From Ignavibacteriaceae bacterium (GTDB lineage Bacteria; Bacteroidota; Ignavibacteria; Ignavibacteriales; Ignavibacteriaceae), in the NCBI GenBank assembly GCA_019638025.1, contig JAHBUO010000008.1:1-64000 (forward strand): DNA of 64,000 nt. Reading direction: 5' to 3'. Made by a program: the position numbers and the translations under genes. How positions within the stretch are numbered: the first letter of the stretch is position 1; the number at the start of each line of letters is the position of its first letter. Below are positions 9,531 to 20,109 of this stretch, in pieces. The notes beneath the pieces are model-generated. The model was not told the origin of the DNA and ran no database searches. It saw nothing but the letters and a program-made list of their open reading frames with translations.

Positions 9531-11503
9531 CTCAGAAGCAACATTTTCTTTGCATAAAAATCATTTCCGACTCGCAGAACGGAATAATAAACTCCACTCG
9601 CAACATCAATTCCCTTTGCATTCTTACCATTCCAGATGAATTCATTTTTCCCGACTATTGAAGCCCCGTTATACATAACTTTTATTTGTTCACCAATAAC
9701 ATTATAAATTATCAATTCAACATTTTCAACCCTTGGAGAATAGAAAACAATCGCAGTATTTTTTTTGAATGGATTTGGATAGTTCTGTTCAAATTTAAAT
9801 GAGGTTGGTGTATATGATATTTGAGCCGAAAGTTTTGTAGAACCATAAATAAAATTATAATCTTTATTCATTCCCGGCTCACGAAAATCTAAGCCGACAC
9901 TATCTTTATATGAGAAGAAAAAATTTACCACCTCACCATTACTTATACCACTAATATCTGCTGAAAAAATTGAAGCTGAATCATTCATACTAACAATAGA
10001 ATACAACTCACTATTCGCTTTTTTGAAGTTTAACTTAACTGAAGTCGGATTGATATTTTTTTGCTGAAACCGCTTCATCATGGTCACATGGTTATTTTTA
10101 TAAAACAGAACCGGAAAGGTAATTGCTCTTAATGCTGAAGATAGTCCATAACCTTTATTATTATCCGGAGTTGATGATTGGTCGGCAGTTTCAATTAAAA
10201 TATTTCTAACTTGTACATTATCCAAAACTTGTGGAAATGCTGACATTAACAATGCACTTATCCCCGCTGCAATAGGAGCCGCAGCAGATGTTCCGTTTGC
10301 ATATCCATAATTACTGACAGTTGAAGCTGTAGCTCCATAAACCGCCACACCTTGAGTTACTATTTCCGGTTTAATTCGATTATCTGAAGTTGGCCCCCGC
10401 GAGCTAAATGATGCTAACTGATTCTGTGCGTTTATAGCACCGACTGCTATTGTATTAAATCCATCAGCAGGTGCGGTAATATGACGCCATGAAGAATTCC
10501 CTTCATTTCCGGCGGAGGTAATAACAACAATCCCCCTCTCAAAAGCTTTTTCGGCGGCCTTAGTAACGATGGTCGTCTTTCCATCCATCTGTGAATAAGA
10601 ATATGAACCTTCGCCTGAGTCAAATTCATTATAGCCAAGCGAACTGCTTGTAATATCAACACCAATACTATCCATCCACTCAAGTGCGCGCGCATAATTA
10701 TCTTCTTCTGTGTGTGTTTCAGTCGGAACGTACTCAGTTTTTGCTAAGAGGAAACTCGATTCATAAGCAGCACCAATTAGCTTCCCTGAGGAATTACCTC
10801 CAACTATAGAAAAAACATAAGTGCCATGATCATGCTGAGATGATGCATCAGCAGCTTCATTCCTTGTGATTCCATCATTAAATACAAAATCATATTCTGC
10901 AAGAACATTCGCTCCCGAAAGTGATTCATGTTGCTGCCAATCGAATCCTGTATCTAATAATCCAACAACAATGTTTTTTCCGGTAATTCCTCGTGAATGA
11001 ATTTCCGGAATATTGGATAAATCTAATTGTGTGAAGGATAATCCGTAATCAAGGTTATTTGTATTTTTATTTTTCTCAAAACTTTGTTGAGATTCATCAA
11101 GATTAAATTTATTCCTATAAACAAATTTCCGAACCGGTTCTATTGAATCAATAAAATTTAGTTTTTTAAGCAGTGATATTTGATTACCGGTAAGGTTAGC
11201 GCTAACTGCATTAAACCACTTTAATCGATGAATTATTTTTACGCCATAACTTTCAAGTTCACTAACATATTCTTCTTTGACTGGGATATCATCATAATTG
11301 ACAATGTTATCACCGAGACTTGAATTTAACCTTCTGGCAATACTTTTTTCTGATATTGATTTTATTGCGCTATCGTAGAATTGAGAATTTTTTGAAAGGG
11401 TAAATTCCGGACTTATCCCTTTATCTTTAAAACTAATTAGATATTTTTCCTGAGGGGATACAGAGATTACCATTACGAAAAAAAGGATTACAAAAATTTT
11501 CAT
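9527..11503 (-). CDS. Secreted S8 subtilisin-like protease with T9SS sorting domain
   Basis: Exported serine protease. From the ATG at 11503 it has a Sec signal peptide (KIFVILFFVMVISVSPQ) and an inhibitor-I9-like propeptide of about 100 residues. The S8 catalytic domain follows with Asp in GLLDTGFDWQ, His in HDHGTYV and Ser in NGTSAAAPIA. The C-terminal 90 residues begin FEQNYPNPF and contain a Gly-x-Tyr-Tyr segment and KKMLL end typical of type A sorting domains for the type IX secretion system. So it is likely secreted across the outer membrane and processed there. A longer reading to 11548 would run into lepB and lose the signal peptide at the N-terminus. Confidence 0.92.
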   Translation of the reverse strand: MKIFVILFFVMVISVSPQEKYLISFKDKGISPEFTLSKNSQFYDSAIKSISEKSIARRLNSSLGDNIVNYDDIPVKEEYVSELESYGVKIIHRLKWFNAVSANLTGNQISLLKKLNFIDSIEPVRKFVYRNKFNLDESQQSFEKNKNTNNLDYGLSFTQLDLSNIPEIHSRGITGKNIVVGLLDTGFDWQQHESLSGANVLAEYDFVFNDGITRNEAADASSQHDHGTYVFSIVGGNSSGKLIGAAYESSFLLAKTEYVPTETHTEEDNYARALEWMDSIGVDITSSSLGYNEFDSGEGSYSYSQMDGKTTIVTKAAEKAFERGIVVITSAGNEGNSSWRHITAPADGFNTIAVGAINAQNQLASFSSRGPTSDNRIKPEIVTQGVAVYGATASTVSNYGYANGTSAAAPIAAGISALLMSAFPQVLDNVQVRNILIETADQSSTPDNNKGYGLSSALRAITFPVLFYKNNHVTMMKRFQQKNINPTSVKLNFKKANSELYSIVSMNDSASIFSADISGISNGEVVNFFFSYKDSVGLDFREPGMNKDYNFIYGSTKLSAQISYTPTSFKFEQNYPNPFKKNTAIVFYSPRVENVELIIYNVIGEQIKVMYNGASIVGKNEFIWNGKNAKGIDVASGVYYSVLRVGNDFYAKKMLLLR

Positions 11504-11517
11504 AGCATAAATTGATA

Positions 11518-12414
11518 TTACTTTATAAAATTCAAAATACGGTTCCATCGAACCGGAATTAATGAAGAATTTAATTCGTCTTCAACCGACCAATAGATTA
11601 ACTCAGCTCTTCCAACGATTAAATCTCTTGAAACAAATCCCCAGAACCTGCTATCAAGACTATCATCTCTGTTATCTCCGAGGACAAAGAAGTAATCATT
11701 TTTAAAGATGTATTCATTTACAAACTCATTGTGAATCAGAACATTGCCGTTTTTGATTTCGATACATCTTTTCCCGGCATCACGTTCGATAATTGTTTTC
11801 CAATCGTTAATATTATATAAATCCAACAAAACTTTCATCCCTTTTTGGGGGACAATAACCGGACCGTAGTTATCCTCATTCCAGTTTTTCCCAAGGGGAA
11901 AAATATTGTTCTCTTCATTAAAGAGTTTACCTTCTTTACTGTTATTGAGCCTAATGGTGTTAACCTCTTGATGCTGCTGGTCATTTATGAAAACTTGTTT
12001 CCGCACAATTTTGATTGTATCACCGGGGAGACCGATAATTCTTTTAATGTAGTTAATCTCCTCTTTAGCAACTATTTCATCTCTATTTCCCGGAAATTTA
12101 AATACAATGATTTCATTCCGCTCAGGTTCTTTAAAACCCGGCATATCAAGGGGAGGAATGGTAAATCCAAACAGAGGAAATTTAACCGAAGTGTTCGCTC
12201 CGTAAAGAAGTTTATTTACGACAATAAAATCACCTTCGAGAAGTGTATCTTTCATAGAGGCTGTAGGGATTTTATACGCTTCAATAAAGAATGTTTTCAG
12301 AAAAAGTGCAGCAAAAACAGCAATCAATAAGACGAAGATATACTCTTTAAGTTTTTTCTTCAACCTTGTAGAAAACTTAGCTTTTGAATTTGAATCGGAT
12401 GCGGAACTTTCCAA
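11518..12414 (-). CDS. lepB: Signal peptidase I
   Basis: Membrane serine protease that removes Sec and Tat signal peptides. It has one N-terminal transmembrane helix (about residues 20-45). Catalytic Ser is in PTASMKDTL, catalytic Lys in the INYIKRIIGLPGDTI box, and the C-terminal LGDNRDDSLDSRFWGFV box is conserved. At 298 aa it is slightly longer than minimal enzymes because of the insert between the Lys box and the last box, as is common in this lineage. It follows lepA by 14 bases, the same lepA-lepB order found in many bacteria, and precedes a secreted protease that would be one of its substrates. Confidence 0.96.
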   Translation of the reverse strand: MESSASDSNSKAKFSTRLKKKLKEYIFVLLIAVFAALFLKTFFIEAYKIPTASMKDTLLEGDFIVVNKLLYGANTSVKFPLFGFTIPPLDMPGFKEPERNEIIVFKFPGNRDEIVAKEEINYIKRIIGLPGDTIKIVRKQVFINDQQHQEVNTIRLNNSKEGKLFNEENNIFPLGKNWNEDNYGPVIVPQKGMKVLLDLYNINDWKTIIERDAGKRCIEIKNGNVLIHNEFVNEYIFKNDYFFVLGDNRDDSLDSRFWGFVSRDLIVGRAELIYWSVEDELNSSLIPVRWNRILNFIK

Positions 12415-12428
12415 TGTTCCATCCTTCC

Positions 12429-14222
12429 TTAATCTTCAATCTGTAATACTGCTAAAAATGCTTCTTGCGGAATTTCGACATTACCGACTTGCTTCATCCT
12501 TTTCTTTCCTTCTTTTTGTTTTTCGAGAAGTTTTCGTTTTCGGGAAATGTCACCGCCGTAACATTTAGCAAGAACATTTTTGCGAAGTGCTTTTACAGTC
12601 GATTTCGAAATAACTTTTGTACCTATAGCAGCCTGAATCGATATTTCGAATAATTGTCTTGGGATAAGTTCTTTTAACTTTTCGCAGACTTTTCTTCCCC
12701 AATCGTATGATTTCGTTCTGTGAACAATCATAGATAGTGCATCAACCGCTTCTCCGTTAAGAAGAATATCTAACTTCACTAATTCTGATTCTTTATAACC
12801 TATGAATTCATAATCAAAAGAAGCATAACCACGTGTAGTTGATTTCAGTTTGTCGTAAAAATCAAAAATTATTTCGGCAAGAGGAAATTCAAACTCTAAA
12901 TCAGCCCTTGTCGGGTCGATATAAGTTGTATTAATGTAAGTTCCACGCTTATCCATAGCAAGTTTCATTATGTTACCCACGTACTCACTCGGAGTAACAA
13001 TTTGGGATTTCACATATGGTTCTTCTACATATTCTATATCACCAACATGCGGCATTTGCGCAGGGTTATCGACTACAACTTTATCACCGTTACGCTTAAA
13101 TACATAATATTCAACGTTAGGAAGGGTTGTAATAATCGATTGATTAAACTCGCGGTACAATCGCTCTTGAACGATTTCCATGTGAAGAAGCCCTAAAAAT
13201 CCGCATCTAAAGCCGAAACCGAGAGCAGCTGAAGTTTCAGGTTCATAGACAAGTGCGGAATCATTAAGCCTAAACTTTTCGAGGGCATCACGAAGGTCTT
13301 CAAACTCTTCAGTATTAGTTGGATAGAGTCCGCTATAAACCATTGGTTTGATATCTTTATAACCCGGAAGTGCTTCCGTTGCACCATGTTTGGCAATGGT
13401 TATTGTATCACCTACTTTAGTATCGTGAACATCCTTAATTCCTGCGATTAAGTAACCGACATTTCCGGCAGAGATTTCACCGGTTCGGATTTTCTTTAAT
13501 CCCAAGATACCCACTTCTTCAGCTTCATATTGAATATCGTGAGCAAAAAACTTCAGCTTAGCTTTTTCTTTTAGAACTCCATTTTTTACCCGAAGATAAG
13601 CAACAGCCCCTCGATACGGGTCGAAGACTGAATCAAAAATTAATGCTTGAAGCGGTTTAGTTTCATCACCGACAGGGGGAGGAATTCTTGCAACAATTGC
13701 TTCAAGTATCTCTTCTATTCCAAGTTTTGATTTTGCACTTGCAAGTAGAATTGATGAATCTTCACATCCGAGTAAATCAATCACCTGCCCCTTAATTCTA
13801 TCAACCTCGGCACTTGGAAGGTCAATTTTATTTAAGACAGGAATAATTTCTAATCCGGCTTCAATTGCTAGATAAAGATTACTTATTGTTTGTGCCTCTA
13901 CTCCTTGTGCCGCATCAACAATAAGAATTGCCCCTTCACAAGCTGCTAATGATCGTGAAACTTCGTATGAAAAATCTACGTGTCCCGGAGTATCAATAAG
14001 ATTTAATGTGTATTCAATTCCATCTTTAGCTTTGTATTTCATTTGGATAGCGTGAGATTTAATTGTAATCCCTCTTTCACGTTCCAAATCCATATCATCC
14101 AATACTTGAGCCTTAGCTTCGCGCTGACTGATGGTACCGGTCTGTTCCAAAAGACAATCAGCTATCGTTGATTTACCATGGTCAATATGCGCAATAATGC
14201 AAAAGTTTCTTAAGTAGTTCAT
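12429..14222 (-). CDS. lepA: Translation elongation factor 4 (LepA)
   Basis: Ribosomal GTPase related to EF-G that back-translocates or remodels stalled ribosomes. G1 is [10 protein letters not shown]3 [11 protein letters not shown] and G4 NKIDL. EF-G-like domains and the LepA-specific C-terminal domain follow, including [16 protein letters not shown]. The length, 597 aa, is exactly typical. First gene of the lepA-lepB-protease-methyltransferase run. The 211 bases to the divergent lipoprotein gene hold the promoters for both directions; I saw no defined regulatory site there. Confidence 0.98.
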   Translation of the reverse strand: MNYLRNFCIIAHIDHGKSTIADCLLEQTGTISQREAKAQVLDDMDLERERGITIKSHAIQMKYKAKDGIEYTLNLIDTPGHVDFSYEVSRSLAACEGAILIVDAAQGVEAQTISNLYLAIEAGLEIIPVLNKIDLPSAEVDRIKGQVIDLLGCEDSSILLASAKSKLGIEEILEAIVARIPPPVGDETKPLQALIFDSVFDPYRGAVAYLRVKNGVLKEKAKLKFFAHDIQYEAEEVGILGLKKIRTGEISAGNVGYLIAGIKDVHDTKVGDTITIAKHGATEALPGYKDIKPMVYSGLYPTNTEEFEDLRDALEKFRLNDSALVYEPETSAALGFGFRCGFLGLLHMEIVQERLYREFNQSIITTLPNVEYYVFKRNGDKVVVDNPAQMPHVGDIEYVEEPYVKSQIVTPSEYVGNIMKLAMDKRGTYINTTYIDPTRADLEFEFPLAEIIFDFYDKLKSTTRGYASFDYEFIGYKESELVKLDILLNGEAVDALSMIVHRTKSYDWGRKVCEKLKELIPRQLFEISIQAAIGTKVISKSTVKALRKNVLAKCYGGDISRKRKLLEKQKEGKKRMKQVGNVEIPQEAFLAVLQIED

Positions 14223-14433
14223 TCGTTCCTAAAATATTGAATAACAAATTTAACAAGTAGTGGTGTGTTAAACAATTAAGTTCGGTTTATAATGATTGAA
14301 AAGTTTGTCCCTTTTGATTCTTGTACAACAAACTAATAATCATAATCGGTTTGAAATTAGTTTTTTGATTCAACCGATATTCTTATTTTGATTTAGGCAG
14401 TTCAAATCTTTTATTTAATGATAATGGGAAATT

Positions 14434-15213
14434 ATGAAATATGCTTTTCACTTAATTAGTGTTCTACTCATGACGTTTTTTCTTCTCTCTTGTGAAGAAA
14501 GAGAGGAAATTCAATCGAAAACAAATATCGAAGCAACACCTGATTCACTCAAACAAGAACTCACAACTATTACTGCAAAATTTGATGCAGTTTACACCAA
14601 TTCAAATGGAGCTATTTTCTCCTTTACAGATAAAGAGGGTAAATCTTATGATTTCTGGGAAACCGGTGAAAATGTAGAGGGACTTGAGTTTACTCGCTCA
14701 CTTCAGCCCAACTATATTGACCCAAAGTTTGACAATATTTTGTTTGAAGTTACTTACACAACACGTAAAAAAGAGTTCTATCTCAGTGGTTCTGAAGTGG
14801 GAGAACTTAGGGATGTTCTTTCAATTGTAAGCGTAAAAGAGTTAAAAGCCGATCTGAATATTTCCGTTGAGGATATTTTAAGAATGCAATTATCAGGTAC
14901 TGAGCCGTTTTGGAGTATAAAGTTTAAAGAAGATTACGCTGAATTCTTCACACCGGATAATATTGATGGGGTCAAGATATTTTATAAAATCGAGAGTGGT
15001 AATAAAGCAAAACCAAAATTGAAAGATGTAGTTAAAAATGTCGATAAACTTGCAGTTGAGATTTTGGGGACTCTGAAAGGTGAGAGAATCAAGATTAAAA
15101 TTAAAAGAGAAAAGTGTAGTGATGATATGTCTGATGAAATTTTTTCTTTTTCGGCGGAAGTTTTAATGAGTAAATCAACGAAATTAAACGGATGCGGAAA
15201 AATCCATTTATGA
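14434..15213 (+). CDS. Lipoprotein with COG3650-type C-terminal domain
   Basis: Exported lipoprotein of 259 aa: signal peptide ending in FFLLSC, with acylated Cys about residue 20. The C-terminal 110 residues show the pattern GTEPFWSIKF ... TPDN ... CSDDMSDE.FSF ... LNGCG, which matches the uncharacterised family often annotated near NlpE/HslJ-like proteins (COG3650). The two conserved cysteines may form a disulfide. The middle part is a beta-rich region with no known match. It stands alone on the plus strand, divergent from lepA. No enzymatic role is known for the family. Confidence 0.75.
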   Translation: MKYAFHLISVLLMTFFLLSCEEREEIQSKTNIEATPDSLKQELTTITAKFDAVYTNSNGAIFSFTDKEGKSYDFWETGENVEGLEFTRSLQPNYIDPKFDNILFEVTYTTRKKEFYLSGSEVGELRDVLSIVSVKELKADLNISVEDILRMQLSGTEPFWSIKFKEDYAEFFTPDNIDGVKIFYKIESGNKAKPKLKDVVKNVDKLAVEILGTLKGERIKIKIKREKCSDDMSDEIFSFSAEVLMSKSTKLNGCGKIHL

Positions 15214-15310
15214 TGTTTTTTTGTGGTAGGTGATGTTCTAATCCCCAGGTTAAAACTATCGATTAATTAACTTGCAAAAGCATTTTGCCGAATAATCTTT
15301 TTAACCAATA

Positions 15311-15340
15311 AAAAAAAATCCGGATGAACCGGATTTTTCT
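15311..15340 (-). terminator. Rho-independent terminator after tRNA-fMet
   Basis: Perfect stem AATCCGG/CCGGATT with a 5-base loop. On the minus strand it begins 3 bases after the tRNA 3' end and is followed by a run of T. The flanking A-rich arm means it can also work for the plus-strand lipoprotein gene that ends 100 bases away. Confidence 0.85.
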
Positions 15341-15342
15341 TG

Positions 15343-15415
<73 letters not shown>

Positions 15416-15477
15416 ATGTATTTAATTTTAGGTTACAAATATAGGCTTTTTATTTAACAGTGTCAATTAATTGAATT

Positions 15478-16130
15478 CTATAATCGATAATATTTTAATT
15501 CTTTTTCGAGTGATTTGTAATTCGGGAGAATCTTTTCAACTTCTCTCCAATACTTTTGGGAATGATTCATTTCTTTCAAATGACACAACTCGTGAATGAT
15601 AATATAATCTATCAATCGGCCGGGTAGTTTAATTAATTTATAGTTAAGATTTATATTCTTCTTGCTCGAACAACTCCCCCACTTGGTAGCCTGGTTTCTA
15701 ACAGTAATTCTATTCACATAAAAATTGTGTGTTGCTGCAATTTCTTGCAATCTGCGTGGGAGGTATATTTTACTATATCGAGTTACATACCATTCGTAAA
15801 GTTTGTTTACACTAACTTTTGATTTTGATGGACTCGTTATTTTCAGAACTGAAGGATTTTCAAAATTAAACGTATGCTCTTTTATATTATCAATTTTAGT
15901 CTGAACTATTTGAATCTCATCTCCGAACAATAGAAACTTATCTTGATGAGTTTTCAGACGGCTATAATTTTTCTCAATCCACCTTGTGTTAGATTCTGCA
16001 AAAGTGCGAGCATTCTGAATATTGATTCCTTTTGGAATTACAACTTCAATAATTCGATGTCTTGTAATTCTTAACTGAAGCCGTTTAGCTTTTGTGCTAT
16101 ACCTAAAAAAACAGTAAACCGATTATTCAT
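15478..16130 (-). CDS. YgjP/DUF45-type zinc metallopeptidase, apparent N-terminal frameshift
   Basis: Predicted zinc peptidase of the YgjP (DUF45, SprT-like) family. The active-site motif HELCHLKEMNHSQKYW gives the HExxH-type helix and third-ligand His. The stretch RVRNQATKWGSC-like (TVRNQATKWGSCSSKKN) just before it is also family-typical. In one frame the first usable start is a TTG at 15930, but family-like sequence (RLQLRITRHRIIEVVIP) continues upstream to about 16105 without any ATG, GTG or TTG. The natural ATG, at 16130, is in the next frame and reads MNNRFTVF up to a run of seven T (bases 16105-16111); a -1 shift there restores one protein of about 217 aa. This is a sequencing error, a real frameshift mutation or slippage. 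Confidence 0.75.
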
Positions 16131-16175
16131 TAATCAGAAATGATATTTTATGGTCAACAGTTTCCGACATTAATA

Positions 16176-17594
16176 TCAGCTATTGACTGAAGTAATTTTA
16201 TATGTAGTGCCTTCTTTTGAATCTTGTAAAATCACGCCTAAATCATTCAGCTGATTCCTTATTTTATCCGATAACTGAAAATTTTTTTCTTTCTTTGCAT
16301 CAGTACGCAAATTAATTAAAAGTTGAATCAAACTTTGTTCAAGACCGTTATCACTTTGTGGCGTGGCATCTACATCTATAATTCCAAGTACATTCTGGGC
16401 TGTTGCTTGTAAAAATTCTTTTATTGAATTAAGTTCAACTTTTCCAACCGATGAGTTTCCATCAAGAAATCGATTAGCTTCTTTTATATAATCAAAAATT
16501 ACAGCTGTAGCTTTTGATGTATTGAAATCATCATCCATCGCATTCTCAAATGCTTCTTTATAGGTAGTGGATGAGAAATCAACAGCAGTTTTATCAATTG
16601 CAGTTTTAAGTAATTCATTTATTCTATGCACTAAGTTCTCAATCTTTTCTAATCCCTTTTTGGATGCTTCTAGAAGAGAATCATTATAATTCAATGGACC
16701 GGCATAATGTGTCTGAGAGAAAAATAACCGTATTACTCCAGCTGAATATTTTTTCAAGACTTCTCTTGTAGTGAAGAAATTTCCGAGTGACTTAGACATT
16801 TTTTCATTATCGATATTTAAGAATCCAAAGTGAATCCAATAATTAGAAAAAGTCTTACCCGTTGCGGCTTCACTTTGAGCAATTTCATTTTCGTGATGGG
16901 GAAAAATTAAATCATTCCCACCGGCGTGAATATCAAATGATTCACCTAAATGTTTGCAACTCATTGCCGAACACTCGATATGCCAACCCGGACGACCTTT
17001 ACCCCAAGGGCTTTCCCAATAAGGTTCATTGGGTTTTGCTTTTTTCCAAAGAGAAAAGTCAAGTGGATTTCTTTTTGATTCATTTATTTCAACTCGTGCA
17101 CCGGATTCTAAGTCTTCAATATTTTTACCACTCAACTTTCCGTAGCCGTCGAACTTTTTGACATTGTAAAAAACATCGCCATTGTTGTTGTATGCAAACC
17201 CTTTTTCTTCAAGTTGTTTAATCAAATCAATAATTTCTTGCATGTGTGCGGTTGCTTTAGGATTGACTGTTGCCCGTTTCACTTTCAATTTTTCTATATC
17301 TTCAAAAAAAGCTTTACTATAAAATTCGGCTACATCGGTTGATGTTTTCCCCTCTTCGTTTGCTTTTTTAATAATCTTATCGTCAACATCTGTAAGGTTC
17401 ATAACAAATTTTACATTGTACTTTTTATATTCTAGATAGCGTCGAATTATATCGGACATAATAAAAGAGCGGGCATTCCCAAGGTGAAAATAATCATACA
17501 CAGTTGGTCCGCATATATACATTTTTACTTCATTAGGAGTAATCGGTTTAAACTCTTGTTTAGTTTTCGTAAGTGTATTGTAAATAGTTAGCAT
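16176..17594 (-). CDS. cysS: Cysteinyl-tRNA synthetase
   Basis: Class I aminoacyl-tRNA synthetase charging tRNA-Cys. The HIGH-type motif is [21 protein letters not shown] is [15 protein letters not shown], and the zinc site is built from Cys28, Cys in HIECSAM and His in [13 protein letters not shown]. At 472 aa it has the complete C-terminal DALR helical domain. It is a single gene on the minus strand with 40 bases to rluD downstream. The ATG is 7 bases after a weak GA-rich stretch. Confidence 0.97.
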   Translation of the reverse strand: MLTIYNTLTKTKQEFKPITPNEVKMYICGPTVYDYFHLGNARSFIMSDIIRRYLEYKKYNVKFVMNLTDVDDKIIKKANEEGKTSTDVAEFYSKAFFEDIEKLKVKRATVNPKATAHMQEIIDLIKQLEEKGFAYNNNGDVFYNVKKFDGYGKLSGKNIEDLESGARVEINESKRNPLDFSLWKKAKPNEPYWESPWGKGRPGWHIECSAMSCKHLGESFDIHAGGNDLIFPHHENEIAQSEAATGKTFSNYWIHFGFLNIDNEKMSKSLGNFFTTREVLKKYSAGVIRLFFSQTHYAGPLNYNDSLLEASKKGLEKIENLVHRINELLKTAIDKTAVDFSSTTYKEAFENAMDDDFNTSKATAVIFDYIKEANRFLDGNSSVGKVELNSIKEFLQATAQNVLGIIDVDATPQSDNGLEQSLIQLLINLRTDAKKEKNFQLSDKIRNQLNDLGVILQDSKEGTTYKITSVNS

Positions 17595-17634
17595 CGTAAT
17601 TCTTTAAATTTGAAATAGTAAGATAATAATTTGG

Positions 17635-18618
17635 TTAAAAACCTCTAAGTTCGGATAACAGTAATAAAATATCTTCCGGTAATTCGCTGCTATAGCGAAC
17701 TAACTCTTTTGTGTTTGGGTGAATGAATCCTAAAGTTTTTGCATGAAGTGCTTGTCGCGGCATTATCTTCATTAAGTTCTCGAATCGATTCTTCATTTTC
17801 GGTAGAGATGAGCCATAAATTATTGATCGTCCGTCGTAGGTCGGGTCCCCAAATATCGGATGATTTAGACTTGATAGATGCACTCTAATTTGATGAGTTC
17901 TACCTGTTTTTAATCTAAGCTTTATTAGTGAAGCAAAATCAAATTCCTCAATAACCTCATAAAACGTGATTGCCGTTTTCCCTTCAGATGCACTGGTTGT
18001 AAATTTTTTTCTATCTGAAGGAGAACGAACAATATTTTTATTAATCTCGCCTGATGATGATTTCATTCTTCCCCAAATTACTGCCCAATATTCTCGTTCA
18101 ATCGAATGAGCGGCGAATTGTTTTGCAAGAAAAGCATGAGTAGCATCATCTTTTGCAACAACAAGTAAACCACTTGTTTCTTTATCAATTCGATGTACTA
18201 TCCCCGGACGCGTCATTTCATTGCTATTGCTTAATTTTGAAGAATGATGAAGCAATGCATTTACCAAAGTTCCCGTATAATTAGCGTAAGCCGGATGAGC
18301 TACCATTCCCGGGGGTTTGTTAACAATTATGAAAAAATCATCTTCATAAATAATGTTTAAGGGAATTTCTTCAGGTTCAATATTTTCCGGTCGAGGAGAA
18401 ATCGGAATAGTTATCTCAATCAAATCGAAAGGAGACACTTTATAATTTTGTTTTACTACTTTACCGTTTACAATAACTAATTCGGCATCAATTAGTTTTT
18501 GAATCCTATTCCTTGTAGCATTTTCGAGCTTATGAGTGAGGTGAACATCGATTCGTTCTTTTTTCTGACCTTCAGGAACTTCGATACTGAACTTTTTTTC
18601 AGTTATCAGATTTATCAT
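17635..18618 (-). CDS. rluD: 23S rRNA pseudouridine synthase RluD family
   Basis: Pseudouridine synthase of the RluA/RluD family, with an N-terminal S4 RNA-binding domain (GQKKERIDVHLTHKLENATR). The catalytic domain has motif HRIDKETSGLLVVAKDD, with the nucleophilic Asp, and RTHQIRVHLSSLNHPIFGD. The 327-aa length fits RluD, which modifies helix 69 of 23S rRNA; RluC or RluA specificity cannot be excluded. The start overlaps the end of lspA by 20 bases. The lspA-rluD pairing is conserved in many bacteria, which supports the assignment. Confidence 0.9.
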   Translation of the reverse strand: MINLITEKKFSIEVPEGQKKERIDVHLTHKLENATRNRIQKLIDAELVIVNGKVVKQNYKVSPFDLIEITIPISPRPENIEPEEIPLNIIYEDDFFIIVNKPPGMVAHPAYANYTGTLVNALLHHSSKLSNSNEMTRPGIVHRIDKETSGLLVVAKDDATHAFLAKQFAAHSIEREYWAVIWGRMKSSSGEINKNIVRSPSDRKKFTTSASEGKTAITFYEVIEEFDFASLIKLRLKTGRTHQIRVHLSSLNHPIFGDPTYDGRSIIYGSSLPKMKNRFENLMKIMPRQALHAKTLGFIHPNTKELVRYSSELPEDILLLLSELRGF

Positions 18619-19267
18619 TTTTGATTGATTCAGTCTCAGCAGATAAAGGGCTTACTTCATCAACATCAATTGAACTTGATATATCATTTGAGGTTACTTC
18701 ATCGCCTGATAAATTTATTTCTTCAGTTTTGGTTTCTTCGATGTGCCGATAAAAAATCAAGAGGACCATAACTCCGATTGATACTGCCATATCTGCAATA
18801 TTAAAAATTGGCCATCTGTCGTAAGTTCTACCTAAAATTTCAAAATCAAAAAAATCGAAGTCTAAGAAGTCTACAACTTTTCCGTAGAAAAGAGGAGCGT
18901 AACCATAAAACACGCCATAGAAGACTCTATCAATTAAGTTACCGATTGCACCACCGAGAATTAATGCTAATGATAATCGTAAACTAAAACTCTGATTTCT
19001 TACGTGATAGAGATAGTAAAAGAGACCGACACTTGCCACAACTGAAAATAGTGAAAGCCAAAGTTTAACGGAAGGACCAAAGTCGATTCCAAAAGCCATT
19101 CCGGGGTTTTCAACAAAAGTTAGTCTAAAGAAATCACCGATAATAGGTATTCGTTCGCCATAATACATCCCCTCGTAAGCGAAGGAGATGATTGAAAAAC
19201 CTTTTACTAATATTTTTGTTAATTGATCTAATACAACAATTACTAAGGTATAATAAAGAACTTTCAA
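18599..19267 (-). CDS. lspA: Lipoprotein signal peptidase (SPase II)
   Basis: Inner-membrane aspartic protease that cleaves prolipoprotein signal peptides. Four transmembrane helices are visible. Family boxes: DQLTKILVKG, VENPGMAFG, GGAIGNLIDRVFYG with catalytic Asp, and FNIADMAVSIG with the second Asp. At 222 aa it is longer than the usual 160-180 because of an acidic, Ser-rich C-terminal tail of about 50 residues, probably cytoplasmic and disordered. A short insert of aromatic residues precedes the first box pair (periplasmic loop). It lies in the order ileS - DksA-like - lspA - rluD. Confidence 0.96.
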   Translation of the reverse strand: MKVLYYTLVIVVLDQLTKILVKGFSIISFAYEGMYYGERIPIIGDFFRLTFVENPGMAFGIDFGPSVKLWLSLFSVVASVGLFYYLYHVRNQSFSLRLSLALILGGAIGNLIDRVFYGVFYGYAPLFYGKVVDFLDFDFFDFEILGRTYDRWPIFNIADMAVSIGVMVLLIFYRHIEETKTEEINLSGDEVTSNDISSSIDVDEVSPLSAETESIKNDKSDN

Positions 19268-19334
19268 ATTATCACTTCCCTATCCGACAACAATTTTCAC
19301 ATCTATATCGGACGATTATCCTAAATTCCACTAA

Positions 19335-20093
19335 TTATTTTTTCTTCTCTTGACGTAACTTAATTGGCGTACATAACTGACTGTGCGGTACAGCTTCAAG
19401 CCTTGCTTTTGGTATTAACGGACATGTTTCACAGAGATGTTGTGGTTCATCAATACACTCGACACATATTCCATAAGTTCCGGCTTCAATTCTTTTTAAT
19501 GCATCTTCCAAATAACCTAAAAATTTATTTTCCCTTTGAGCATATAAGAATGTTTTTTCTCTTTCCATAGCATCCGTCCCTTGTTCTGCCATGTGTAGAG
19601 AATAGGGAGAATTTTCATTTATGTACTCACCGGTTGTCGGATCCATCATTTGATCTCTCAAATTCTGAAGTTGGTCTAAAATTTCATTTCTTTTTTCAAG
19701 AATTATCTTCTTAAAATGTTCTAAATCTTTTTTGCTGTAACCTTTAATTTTGGCAACCTTCTTTGCGGGTTCGGGAACTTGCACAACTTCCGGTTGTTTA
19801 GCTACTTTTTTAACTTTCTTCTCAGTCACTTTTTTCTCGATCACTTTCTTTTCAACTTTTTTCACAGTTTTGGGTTTTGCGGAGATTTTCGTTGCAGACT
19901 TCTTCACCACCTTAACAGCTTTTGCTACCGGTTTCGCCTTTTTTGCCGGAGCCACTTTTGGTTTCGCTTTTGTTTTTGCGACATCTTTCTTCACTGCTTT
20001 TACTTTGTTAACTACCTTTTTTGATGAAGCAGGTTTCTTAGCAGATTTCTTTTTATCTGCTGATTTCTTTGCGGGTGTTGCTTTTTTTGCCAT
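19335..20093 (-). CDS. DksA/TraR-type zinc finger protein with histone H1-like N-terminal tail
   Basis: A 252-aa protein in two parts. Residues 1-115 are almost entirely Lys, Ala, Pro and Val in repeats such as KKSAKKPA and KKVTEKKVKK, resembling a histone H1-like DNA-binding tail. From about residue 120 a coiled-coil and zinc-finger domain of the DksA/TraR family follows, expected to reach the RNA polymerase secondary channel. The zinc region is unusual: CVEC is followed by an extra HLCETCPLIPKARLEAVPHSQLC, so it has six cysteines and lacks the normal final CxxC. It lies between ileS and lspA. The usual role would be transcription tuning; here it could also bind DNA. Confidence 0.85.
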   Translation of the reverse strand: MAKKATPAKKSADKKKSAKKPASSKKVVNKVKAVKKDVAKTKAKPKVAPAKKAKPVAKAVKVVKKSATKISAKPKTVKKVEKKVIEKKVTEKKVKKVAKQPEVVQVPEPAKKVAKIKGYSKKDLEHFKKIILEKRNEILDQLQNLRDQMMDPTTGEYINENSPYSLHMAEQGTDAMEREKTFLYAQRENKFLGYLEDALKRIEAGTYGICVECIDEPQHLCETCPLIPKARLEAVPHSQLCTPIKLRQEKKK

Positions 20094-20109
20094 GCTACTA
20101 TCTCCTCTT

